Positions 7,190-14,789 of a stretch of DNA of 26,402 nt are shown in pieces. The translations under genes were made by a program, and so were the position numbers. Source of the DNA: AA29 sp041481445 (GTDB lineage Bacteria > Acidobacteriota > Vicinamibacteria > Fen-336); assembly GCA_041481445.1 (NCBI GenBank), contig JBGPBV010000095.1, forward strand, positions 1-26,402, read 5' to 3'. A model generated the notes under the pieces. It ran no database searches, was not told where the DNA came from, and was given only the letters and a program-made list of their open reading frames with translations. The stretch's first letter is position 1, and each line of letters opens with the position of its first letter.

Positions 7190-9208
7190 TTGGCAGAGCC
7201 AGTGCCGGCGGCCATACCGGCCGTCGTGCCCGATCCCCGCGCCCAGACGTCCCGCCCGCGCATCCTCGTCGTGGAGGACGACGCGAAGACGCGGCGCGTG
7301 CTCGAGCTGTTGCTGAGCCCGCATTGGGGGGTGGAGACCGCGGGCGACGCCCGGGTGGCTCTGGAGGCGGTGAGCCAGAACCCCCCCGACCTCGTCCTCA
7401 CCGACCTCGTCCTCCCCGGCATGGACGGCTTCGACTTCCTGCGCCAGCTCCGGGCGGAAGCGGGCGGCCGGACCCTGCCCGTGATCGTGATCTCCGGCCT
7501 CACGGAGGAGGCGGACCGGCTGCGCGCGCTGAAGGCGGGGGCCAACGACTACCTGATCAAGCCCTTCTCCGAGCGCGAGCTGCTCCTGCGCGTGACCACG
7601 CACCTCGAGATGGCGTTCCTCCGCCGCGAGGCCTCCCTCCGTGAGAACGAGGCCCAGCTCCGGGGCATCCTGGAAGGCGCGCTCGACGCCGTGGTGGGCA
7701 TGGACGCGGGCGGCCTCGTCATCGACTGGAACCATCAGGCCCAGGCCATCTTCGGCTACACGCGCGAGGAGGCGGTGGGGCGGCGCCTCTCCGACCTCAT
7801 CATCCCCCCCGAGCTCCGGGAGCGGCACGAGCGCGGCCTCGAGAAGTACCTGGAGACGGGGGAGGGCACGCTGCTCAACCGGCGCGTCGAGGTGGAGGGC
7901 CTGAAGAAGGACGGGACGCGCATACCCATCGAGCTCGCGATCACGGTCGTGAAGGGATGGGGCTTCTATCGCTTCAACGCCTTCGCCCGCGACATCTCCG
8001 ACCGCCGCGCCGCCGAGGCCGAGCGCAACCGCCTGCTCGAGGAGGCGCGCGAGGCCAACCGCATGAAGGACGAGTTCCTGGCCATGCTCTCGCACGAGCT
8101 GCGCACGCCGCTGAGCGCGATCGTGGGCTGGGCGCACATGCTCCGCACCGGCGGCCTGGACGCGGCCACCGTCGCCCGCGCCATCGAGACCATCGACCGC
8201 AACGCGAAGGTCCAGAACCAGCTCATCGAGGACATCCTCGACGTCTCGCGCATCGTGGCCGGCAAGTTCCACCTGGACCTGCGGGCGGTCGACCTCGTGC
8301 GCGTCATCGAGTCCGCCTGCGACACCGTGTCGCCCACCGCCGCCGCCAAGGGGGTGGAGGTGCGGCCGGAGCTGGCCCCCGAGGTGCGGCCCTGCTGCCC
8401 CGCCATCGGCGATCCCGACCGCCTGCAGCAGGTGGTCTGGAACCTGCTCTCGAACGCGATCAAGTTCACGCCCAAGGGTGGCCGGGTGACGGTGGAGCTG
8501 CGGCGCCGCGACGCCTCCTCCGAGTTCGAGATCGTGGTGGGGGACACCGGCGCCGGCATCGCCCCCGACTTCCTCCCCCACATCTTCGAGCGCTTCCGCC
8601 AGGCGGGCACGGGGACGCGCCGCCACGGCGGGCTCGGCCTCGGGCTCTCCATCGTGCGCCACATCGTCGAGAGCCACGGGGGCAACGTGTCGGCGACGAG
8701 CGCGGGGGAGGGCGAGGGCTCCGCGTTCACCGTGCGCCTCCCCATCATGGACGCGGCGGAAGAGGCCCAGCGCGTGCCGCCGATCCTGCGCGAGGAGGCC
8801 GGCCTGGACCAGGCGCCGCGCCTGGACGGCGTCCGCGTCCTCGTGGTCGAGGACGAGGCGGACGCGCGCCACCTGCTGGCGGCCGTCCTCCAGAAGCGCG
8901 GGGCGCGCGTCTACATGGCCGCCACCGGCGCGGAGGCGCTGGAGGTGCTGCAGCGCGAGCGGCCGGACGTCCTCCTGAGCGACATCGCGCTCCAGGACCA
9001 GGACGGCTACGAGCTCATCAAGAGCGTGCGGAGGCTTCCCCCGGACCGGGGCGGGCGCATCCCCGCCGCCGCCCTGACCGGGTACGGCCGGCTCGAGGAC
9101 CGCATGCGCGCGCTCTCCGCCGGGTTCCAGCTCCACGCGGCCAAGCCGGTCGAGCCCGCGGAGCTGGTGGCGGTCGTGGCCAGCCTGGCCGGCAAGAGCA
9201 CGCGCTGA
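7190..9208 (+). CDS. Hybrid sensor histidine kinase, REC-PAS-HisKA-HATPase-REC (672 aa)
   Basis: Cytoplasmic two-component kinase with no membrane segment. Residues 22-140 are a receiver (RILVVEDD, phosphoacceptor Asp72 in LTDLVLPG, Lys124). Residues ~152-275 are a PAS domain ending RDISDRR. HisKA has His302 in SHELRTPLS. The HATPase domain has the N box around 417-426 (WNLLSNAIKF), G1 GDTGAGI at 451-457 and G2 GLGLGLSIV near 481-489. A second receiver starts near 547 (VRVLVVEDEAD) with Asp598 in LLSDIALQD. Start is TTG 7190 with GGAGG four bases upstream, after an unrelated 120-bp gap. The N-terminal receiver suggests input from another kinase, and the C-terminal receiver suggests a phosphorelay; no DNA-binding partner is adjacent. 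Confidence 0.95.
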   Translation: MAEPVPAAIPAVVPDPRAQTSRPRILVVEDDAKTRRVLELLLSPHWGVETAGDARVALEAVSQNPPDLVLTDLVLPGMDGFDFLRQLRAEAGGRTLPVIVISGLTEEADRLRALKAGANDYLIKPFSERELLLRVTTHLEMAFLRREASLRENEAQLRGILEGALDAVVGMDAGGLVIDWNHQAQAIFGYTREEAVGRRLSDLIIPPELRERHERGLEKYLETGEGTLLNRRVEVEGLKKDGTRIPIELAITVVKGWGFYRFNAFARDISDRRAAEAERNRLLEEAREANRMKDEFLAMLSHELRTPLSAIVGWAHMLRTGGLDAATVARAIETIDRNAKVQNQLIEDILDVSRIVAGKFHLDLRAVDLVRVIESACDTVSPTAAAKGVEVRPELAPEVRPCCPAIGDPDRLQQVVWNLLSNAIKFTPKGGRVTVELRRRDASSEFEIVVGDTGAGIAPDFLPHIFERFRQAGTGTRRHGGLGLGLSIVRHIVESHGGNVSATSAGEGEGSAFTVRLPIMDAAEEAQRVPPILREEAGLDQAPRLDGVRVLVVEDEADARHLLAAVLQKRGARVYMAATGAEALEVLQRERPDVLLSDIALQDQDGYELIKSVRRLPPDRGGRIPAAALTGYGRLEDRMRALSAGFQLHAAKPVEPAELVAVVASLAGKSTR

Positions 9209-9270
9209 GCGCGGAACCGCGTCGCTGCCGTTTGTGACGGCCCGCCCGGCTGTGGTTTGATCCCTGCGCG

Positions 9271-10854
9271 ATGCGCGCGCGGAGGCGACCCCTGCTCGGG
9301 GCCGGGCTGGGCCTCGCCGGGGCCGGGCTCCTCTTGCTCCACACGGGGCGGGTCCGGGCGGAAACCGACTTCACGGACATGCTCGCCTATCGCCGCCTGT
9401 GGAGCGACTGGACGCTCGGCGTCGTCTACTACCTCGACGCCACCCGTCCGATGGCGGAGGCGAAGGAGGCGTCGCGGCCCTGGCCGGAATGGAGCGAGAC
9501 CATCCAGGCCTACCGCGAGATCCTCATCGCCAAGGTCGTCCAGGACCGCCTCTCGCCCCTGCGGTTCTGGAGGACGACGCGGATCGAGCCGTTCGTCCGC
9601 AATCGCGGCCGGCCCGGCGCCGACGCCGCGGACGATCCCGGACGCGCTCTCCTGCTGGGATGGGGGTTCCGGATGGTCGGGGGTCCGGCGCCGTTCCTGA
9701 TCCTCTGGCTGGGCACGCTCATTGCCGCGCCCGTTCTCGTGTGGACGGCGGTCGAGCTGTCGATCCTCGGCCGCGCCACGGCGGCGGCGGTCTTCCTCGG
9801 GCTGGTCGTTTCCTCCCTGTTCGTCGTCGAGGTCCTGTCCCTGGCGCGGTCGGCGGTGGCCTTCCATCTCGTGAGCCTGCTGCTGGTGGTCCCGATCGCC
9901 GCCTGGGCCGTGCTGTCGCCCGGTCCCACCGCGCGGGGTCTCGTCGGGCGGGCGGCCGCCGCCGGGCTCGTGTTCGGCCTGTGCGCGCTGTGCCGCAGCA
10001 GCGCGCTCTTCATGCTGCCCGCGTTCCTGCTCGCGATCGGCGTGGCGGCCTGGCGCAGCGCGCGCCGCTCCCGCGCCGCCGCGGCCACCGGCGCGGTGGC
10101 CCTGGCCGTCTTCCTCGCGCCGTATGCCGCCCTCCGCCAGCCGCAACACCATGACGTGTGGGCGGCCGTGTGGGAGGGACTGGGCGACTTCGACCGCACG
10201 AAGGGTCACGCCTGGTCGGACGACGTGGCCGAGCAGGTCGTGCGCGCGGCGGGCGGGGACGCGCGGACCAGCGCGACCGGCCAGGCGATCCTGCGCGATC
10301 TCGTCCTCCGCGACGTCCGCGAGGATCCCGTGTGGTACGTGGGGATCCTCGCCCGGCGAGCGATGGCCGTGGTCAGCCAGAGCAAGCTCTGGCCGCGCGC
10401 GAGCACGGACGGTCTCTGGATGGCGCGAGGCCGGTCGTTCAACGAGGGGTTCCTGGACAAGTACTACACGTACACGACCACGGCCGACTTCCTGGGCTGG
10501 GGCGAGCGGAGGGTCGAGCTGCCGGTGGGGCTCATGGTCGCGCCGGGCGTCCTGGTCCTTGCCTTCGCCCTCGGCGGCAGCCGCGATCGGGCGCCGACGC
10601 TCGCGGCCGCGGCCCTGGGCGAGGCGGCGGCGTGGGCGCGGCCCGCCCTGCCGGTGCTGGCCGCGGTCGCGCTCGCGGCCCTGCCTGCGCCCGTCTTGGT
10701 GACCACCGCGGGAGCGGTCGAGCCGCAGGCGTTCGTCGTCGTGTATCTCCTGGCCGCCGCCTTCGCCGCGGAAGCGTTCGGCCGCGCGGTACTCCTGCTC
10801 GTCCGCTCGCGTCATGCCGGCCAGCCCGCGGTGGCCACGACCGCACGCGGGTGA
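9271..10854 (+). CDS. Multi-pass membrane protein, possibly GT-C-like (527 aa)
   Basis: I do not recognise a named family. One membrane helix lies at residues 8-24, then a loop to about 130 that includes YRRLWSDWTLGVVYY, several hydrophobic helices between 140 and 300, a soluble stretch about 300-420 with VREDPVWYVGILARRA, and three more helices to the end: about 9-10 in all. A long first outside loop, many helices and a DPxWY-like segment recall polyprenyl-phosphate-dependent GT-C glycosyltransferases, but no catalytic DD/DE motif stands out. The stop overlaps the next gene's GTG as GTGA, so the two are coupled and probably work together. Start ATG 9271 lacks a clear ribosome site. It could also be a glycosyltransferase helper or flippase-like protein. 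Confidence 0.75.
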   Translation: MRARRRPLLGAGLGLAGAGLLLLHTGRVRAETDFTDMLAYRRLWSDWTLGVVYYLDATRPMAEAKEASRPWPEWSETIQAYREILIAKVVQDRLSPLRFWRTTRIEPFVRNRGRPGADAADDPGRALLLGWGFRMVGGPAPFLILWLGTLIAAPVLVWTAVELSILGRATAAAVFLGLVVSSLFVVEVLSLARSAVAFHLVSLLLVVPIAAWAVLSPGPTARGLVGRAAAAGLVFGLCALCRSSALFMLPAFLLAIGVAAWRSARRSRAAAATGAVALAVFLAPYAALRQPQHHDVWAAVWEGLGDFDRTKGHAWSDDVAEQVVRAAGGDARTSATGQAILRDLVLRDVREDPVWYVGILARRAMAVVSQSKLWPRASTDGLWMARGRSFNEGFLDKYYTYTTTADFLGWGERRVELPVGLMVAPGVLVLAFALGGSRDRAPTLAAAALGEAAAWARPALPVLAAVALAALPAPVLVTTAGAVEPQAFVVVYLLAAAFAAEAFGRAVLLLVRSRHAGQPAVATTARG

Positions 10855-12878
10855 AGGCGCGGGCGCTCGTCGCCGTCCTCCTCCTGGCCGCCGCCGTCCG
10901 CGCGCCCTTCTGGGCCTTCGCCGGCCGGGCCTCCCTGGACGGCGACACCGCGATCGTCGGCCTCATGGCCCGCCACCCGACCCGCGGCACCACGCTTTGG
11001 GGGCAGCCGTACGGTTCCCCTCTCGACGGGTGGCTGGCCGCGCCCTTCGTGGCGGCGCTCGGACCGACTCCGACCGCCGTCCGCATCCCCTATGCGCTGC
11101 TCGCCCTGGCCCTGGTGGCGGCCGCGTACGGAATCGCCGAGCGCGCCCGCGCCGGCGCCGGCCGGCCCGCCGCGCTGCTCCTGGCCTGCCCTCCCGCCTA
11201 CGCGCTGCTGCTGTCGTCCCTGCCGCCGCCTCTCTATCCGACCACGCTCGCGCTGCTGGGTCTGCTGCTGCTGCTCGCGCTGGAGGCCGCGACGGCCCTG
11301 GGCGAAGGGCGCGCGCCGTCGCGCGGGCAGGGCGCGGCCATCGGCCTCGTGGCCGGGCTGGCCGCGTGGACGCACCTTATGTCGCTGGCGACGGTGGCGG
11401 CGGTGGCGGTGGTGCTCGCCCTCCGCGCCCGCCGCGTCCCGCGCGCGCTCGGCCGCCTGGGCTGGACGGCGTCCGCTTTCGCGGTGGCCAGCGCGCCGTG
11501 GTGGGTGCGCGCGCTCGGCGATCCCTCCGCGACCGCGGTCCTGGGCCTCGCCCGCGAGGGCGAGCCGCTGCTGGCGCACGCGGCCGCGGTCGCACGCCGG
11601 ATGCACGAGCCGCTGTCCGGCCTTCTCGGGGCCTGGTGCCCCCTCACCGCGGACGAGGCGGAGCGCACGGTCCGTGCCCCGCTGGCCGTGGCCCTCCTCG
11701 CGCCCGCGGCCTGGCTGGGCCTCGCCGCCCTGGGACTGCGCGCGACGAGGCACACGGCCGTCGCCGCGCTGATGGCGGGGACGGTCATCCTGACGGTGGC
11801 CGCCTACCCCTTCCCCATCCGCTCCGACGAGCACACGCTCCGCTTCCTCACTCCGGCGCTCCTGCCCCTGGCCGTGCTCGCGGCGCTGGGCGCCGTACGC
11901 CTGGCCGGGCCCCGGCGCGCATGGATGGTCGTGGCGCCGCTGTGCGCGGCACAGCTCTGGACGGGCGCGCGGCTGATCGAGGGCTGGCGGCGCGCGGGGC
12001 CGGAGGCCCTCGTGCCCGACTGCGCGCCCGTCCTCGACGCGCTGGCCGGCCGCGGCGTCACCCGCGCGTACGCCTCGTATCACACCGCCTATTGCCTGAC
12101 CTACACGAGCGGCGAGTCGCTGATCGCGTCGCCACCCTGGAACGAGCGGTTCTACGGCTACCCGATGCCGTACCTGGACGAGGTCCGCTTCGATCCCCGC
12201 GCGGCCTGGGTGCTCGTCCCCGGTACCGATTTCGAGCTGCCGGCGCCGCGCACCTTCGAGTCCAAGCTCGACGGCATCGGCGGCCGGAGCACGCCGCTCC
12301 GCGCCGGCGCGGCGCGGATCTATCTGGACTTCGTGCCGCCGTTCGGTCCGCGGGCCGCGCCCGGTCTGGTCTCCGGGCCGGCGGGCGACGCCGACGTCGC
12401 CACCCGCGTGGTCGAGCCTGCCACGGGGCCGGCCACGTTCGCTCTCGCGCGGCCGACATCCGCGGCCGGGATCACCCTGCTCGCCGGCCCGTCCGATCCG
12501 GGGCTGCCGCGGGCCCTGGACCTCGAGGTGTCGTCCGACGGCTCGAGCTTCGAGAGGATCGGCCGCCGGCGGCGCGGCCGCGAGACGGTGGACCTCGCCT
12601 GGATCAACGGCCATCCGCAGTTCCTCATCGACTCCCTCGCCTTCTCGGTCCCGCTGGACGGGCGCACGATCGTGGCCGTCCGCGTGTCCCCGACCGAGCC
12701 CGGACCATGGGCGCCCGCCGAGGTCCTCGTCCACCCCGCGGGAGGGCCAGGCCAGCCGTGGCCATCGGCGGACGTGCGCGGGGCGTGGGCCGAGCGCCGG
12801 GCGGCCCTCGCCTCCGAGCGTGATCCCGCGAGCGCGAGCTGGCTGTATCGCTCGCTGCTCGCCCTGCGCCACCGCTGA
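10851..12878 (+). CDS. GT-C-like membrane glycosyltransferase with periplasmic beta-sandwich (675 aa)
   Basis: Residues 1-370 hold about ten membrane helices. After the first comes DGDTAIVGLMARH (acidic pair at 30 and 32), then LWGQPYGSPLDGWLAAP and a run of helices, the layout of ArnT/PMT-type GT-C enzymes that move sugars from polyprenyl-phosphate carriers on the periplasmic face. Residues ~375-510 form a soluble region (YASYHTAYCLTY, NERFYGYPMPY) and ~513-640 a discoidin or carbohydrate-binding-like beta sandwich (LDLEVSSDGSSFERIG, then VRVSPTEPGPWAPAEV). Start GTG 10851 overlaps the upstream stop; a longer in-frame reading from 10158 lies inside the upstream gene and is rejected. Substrate is unknown; glycosylation of a lipid, exopolysaccharide or protein is possible. 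Confidence 0.85.
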   Translation: MKARALVAVLLLAAAVRAPFWAFAGRASLDGDTAIVGLMARHPTRGTTLWGQPYGSPLDGWLAAPFVAALGPTPTAVRIPYALLALALVAAAYGIAERARAGAGRPAALLLACPPAYALLLSSLPPPLYPTTLALLGLLLLLALEAATALGEGRAPSRGQGAAIGLVAGLAAWTHLMSLATVAAVAVVLALRARRVPRALGRLGWTASAFAVASAPWWVRALGDPSATAVLGLAREGEPLLAHAAAVARRMHEPLSGLLGAWCPLTADEAERTVRAPLAVALLAPAAWLGLAALGLRATRHTAVAALMAGTVILTVAAYPFPIRSDEHTLRFLTPALLPLAVLAALGAVRLAGPRRAWMVVAPLCAAQLWTGARLIEGWRRAGPEALVPDCAPVLDALAGRGVTRAYASYHTAYCLTYTSGESLIASPPWNERFYGYPMPYLDEVRFDPRAAWVLVPGTDFELPAPRTFESKLDGIGGRSTPLRAGAARIYLDFVPPFGPRAAPGLVSGPAGDADVATRVVEPATGPATFALARPTSAAGITLLAGPSDPGLPRALDLEVSSDGSSFERIGRRRRGRETVDLAWINGHPQFLIDSLAFSVPLDGRTIVAVRVSPTEPGPWAPAEVLVHPAGGPGQPWPSADVRGAWAERRAALASERDPASASWLYRSLLALRHR

Positions 12879-12913
12879 GGCGTCGGCCCGGCGCGGCGGA
12901 AGAAACTACAACG

Positions 12914-12935
12914 CGGCCGCGGAGGGACGCGGCCG
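12914..12935 (+). terminator. 8-bp GC hairpin after the glycosyltransferase gene
   Basis: CGGCCGCG, a 6-nt loop GAGGGA, then CGCGGCCG: a perfect inverted repeat 35 bases after the stop at 12878. There is no T-run. It lies upstream of the sigma-54 element for the next gene, so it could end the previous transcript or be a regulator site. Confidence 0.4.
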
Positions 12936-12963
12936 GCGAGCGCTTTAGGCCACGAGTCGAACG

Positions 12964-12979
12964 CGGCACGGAAGTTGCT
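12964..12979 (+). promoter_or_regulatory. Sigma-54 (-24/-12) promoter for the small membrane protein
   Basis: CGGCACGGAAGTTGCT matches the sigma-54 consensus TGGCAC-N5-TTGC(A/T) at every position except the first. The GG and GC pairs have the required spacing, which would put the transcription start near 12990. The leader would then be about 47 nt before the ATG at 13037. It implies control by an ATP-dependent enhancer-binding activator encoded elsewhere. Confidence 0.75.
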
Positions 12980-12998
12980 AGATCTTCCTCAACGAGAC

Positions 12999-13032
12999 GG
13001 AGGCGCGGCACCCGCCCTCCATTTCAAGGAGG
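12999..13032 (+). other. Leader with competing hairpins around the ribosome site
   Basis: The leader holds GGAGG (12999-13003), CCTCC (13016-13020) and the Shine-Dalgarno GGAGG (13028-13032). The middle CCTCC can pair with either: with the first GGAGG, extended by CG/CG across one bulged C, or with the ribosome site around the loop ATTTCAA. These pairings exclude each other. Whether the cell uses this is unknown. Confidence 0.4.
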
Positions 13033-13036
13033 CAAC

Positions 13037-13186
13037 ATGCTCTGGACGATCATCGCGATCCTTTTTGCACTTTGGCTGCTCGGGTTGGTCGCGCACGTCG
13101 GCGGCGGCCTCATCCACCTGCTGCTCGTGGTGGCTCTGGTCGTCTTCGTCGTGAACCTGCTCACCGGACGGCGCACCGTCATCTGA
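13037..13186 (+). CDS. lmo0937-type small membrane protein (49 aa)
   Basis: Starts MLWTIIAILFALWLLGLV, then HVGGGLIHLLLVVALVVFVV and a short basic tail NLLTGRRTVI. The two hydrophobic helices joined by a glycine-rich turn and the end R-R match the lmo0937 family of tiny membrane proteins, which are widespread, often stress-related and without a proven function. The ATG has a perfect AAGGAGG five bases upstream, and codon use is like its neighbours. A sigma-54 promoter lies about 60 bases upstream and a strong hairpin follows, so this is a single-gene unit. Being only 150 bp it is easily missed. A role in envelope stress or nutrient limitation is inferred from the promoter and family, not shown. 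Confidence 0.9.
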   Translation: MLWTIIAILFALWLLGLVAHVGGGLIHLLLVVALVVFVVNLLTGRRTVI

Positions 13187-13206
13187 GTCGGGACGAGCCG
13201 CCGCAA

Positions 13207-13231
13207 CCCCGGCGGGGGGCTGCCGCCGGGG
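13207..13231. terminator. Hairpin terminator between convergent genes
   Basis: A perfect 9-bp stem, CCCCGGCGG with CCGCCGGGG, around the loop GGGGCTG. It lies 20 bases after the small membrane protein stop and 25 bases beyond the end of the convergent sulfatase gene, so it can serve both strands. No T-run follows. Confidence 0.65.
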
Positions 13232-13256
13232 ACGCCAGAGGCGTGCGTCAGACGGA

Positions 13257-14645
13257 CTAGTTCTCGCCCCCGCCCTTCTTGGGCTTCTTCGCCCCCTGCG
13301 AGATCTCGTCCGCCAGCGCGGCCAGGCGCGCGGAGAGGGCGGACGCGACCTCGGGGCGCGAGGGCAGGAGATCGGTCGTCTCCGCCGGGTCCCCCTGCAG
13401 GTCGTAGAGCGTGTCCACGAGGTCCCAGTATCCCGGGCGGAGGAATTTCCAACGGCCGGAGCGCAGCGAGACGGCGGCGCCGAAGTAGTAGCCGAGCAGC
13501 TCGCGCGAGCCGTCCGTGCCCGGCCCGGGCAGGCGGGAGACCTCGCCGGCCAGGAGCGGCGTCAGGTCCGCTCCGTAGTACTTCCGGGTCGGGCTGAGCT
13601 GCCCCTGGGCCATCGCCACCACCGTGGGGAACACGTCGAGGCTCATCGTCGGCTCGCTCACCACTCGCCCGGCCGGATAGCGGCCCGGCCACCACACGAT
13701 GGCGGGCACGCGCACGCCCCCTTCGTAGGGGGTGTTCTTGCCGGCCCGGAACGGCCCCGCCGAGCCCGCCTCGTCGCCCTGCGAGAGCCAGGGGCCGTTG
13801 TCGCTCGTGAAGAACACCATCGTGCTGCGCTCGGCGGTGCCGCGGTCCCGGACCGCCTTCATGACCTCGCCGACGGTCCAGTCCAGCTCCTCGACCACGT
13901 CGCCGTACAGCCCTCCGGCCGACTTGCCCACGAACTCCGCGGACGGCTCCAGCGGCACGTGGGGCGAGCGGTGCGCGAGATAGAGGAAGAACGGCCGGTC
14001 CCGCGCGGCGCCGCGGATGATCGAGACCGCCTCCGTCGTGTAGGCCTTGGTGATCTGGTCCAGGCCAGGCGGGTCGCGCACGAGGCTGGTGCCGCGCAGG
14101 AGCAGGAAAGTCTGGTCGCCGTTGCTGATGCCGAAGTAGGAGTCGAACCCGTGGTTCGTGGGGAGGTATTGGAGAGTGCTGCCGAGGTGCCACTTGCCGA
14201 CGGCGGCCGTAGCGTAGCCCCGTTCGCGGAGGGCCTCGGCGAGCGTGATCTCGTCGTCGTCGATCCCGTCCGTGATCCCCTCCGTGGGCGAGCCCGACGG
14301 GAGGTTGCCCACGAGGCCCGTGCGCGGCGGGTAGAGGCCGGTCAGGAGGGCCCCGCGCGACGGCGTGCACAGGGCGGAGGGCACGCGGAAATCGGTCAGG
14401 CGGACCCCCTCGGCGGCGAGACGGTCCAGGTTGGGCGTCTTGATCAGCTTGGCGCCGTAGGAGCCGAGGTCGCCGTAGCCCATGTCGTCGGCCAGGATGA
14501 TCACGACGTTCGGCGGGCCCGGGGGCGGCGTCGGGGAGGCCACGGCGGCGACGGGGGCGGGAGGCGAAGCCGGAGAGCTTCCGCCGCAGGCGATGGTGAG
14601 GCCGGCCAGGGCCGCGCCGAGCACGCGGGCAGGTCGTAGTCCCAT
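13257..14645 (-). CDS. Arylsulfatase-type sulfatase, probable lipoprotein (462 aa)
   Basis: Formylglycine-dependent sulfatase that hydrolyses sulfate esters. LADDMGYGDLGSYG at residues 51-64 supplies the metal aspartates 53 and 54. CTPSR at 93-97 is the C-x-P-x-R site whose cysteine 93 becomes formylglycine, followed by GALLTGLYP. GKWHLG (Lys154, His156), PHVP (His232) and SDNG (Asp285, Asn286) complete the active site. The N-terminus has LTIACGG with a probable lipid cysteine at 20 and a proline/alanine linker, so it is likely anchored outside the inner membrane. ATG 14645 is chosen because it gives this leader; an upstream in-frame ATG at 14729 adds only basic, non-signal sequence. No formylglycine-generating enzyme gene is in the window. 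The sulfated substrate is unknown. Confidence 0.93.
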   Translation of the reverse strand: MGLRPARVLGAALAGLTIACGGSSPASPPAPVAAVASPTPPPGPPNVVIILADDMGYGDLGSYGAKLIKTPNLDRLAAEGVRLTDFRVPSALCTPSRGALLTGLYPPRTGLVGNLPSGSPTEGITDGIDDDEITLAEALRERGYATAAVGKWHLGSTLQYLPTNHGFDSYFGISNGDQTFLLLRGTSLVRDPPGLDQITKAYTTEAVSIIRGAARDRPFFLYLAHRSPHVPLEPSAEFVGKSAGGLYGDVVEELDWTVGEVMKAVRDRGTAERSTMVFFTSDNGPWLSQGDEAGSAGPFRAGKNTPYEGGVRVPAIVWWPGRYPAGRVVSEPTMSLDVFPTVVAMAQGQLSPTRKYYGADLTPLLAGEVSRLPGPGTDGSRELLGYYFGAAVSLRSGRWKFLRPGYWDLVDTLYDLQGDPAETTDLLPSRPEVASALSARLAALADEISQGAKKPKKGGGEN

Positions 14646-14789
14646 GAGGTCCGAACCCCGATCGTAGCGGATCGGCGGCCGGCTGTCGCCTCGGCGGGCT
14701 CGATGCACGCCCCGGCTCGCAGCGCGCACGCAGCCGTGCTACCTTCACGGCGACACCGGGCAAGTCCCTCGAAACACGGACGGTTGGGT

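Noticed and set aside
7145..9136. Long minus-strand open frame opposite the hybrid kinase
   Set aside because: The plus strand encodes all kinase motifs; the antisense product is His/Gly/Ala-rich with no domain.
10158..12878. Longer version of the GT-C-like protein
   Set aside because: The first 231 codons overlap the upstream membrane-protein gene in another frame and are Arg/Gly-rich; GTG 10851 starts right at the first membrane helix.
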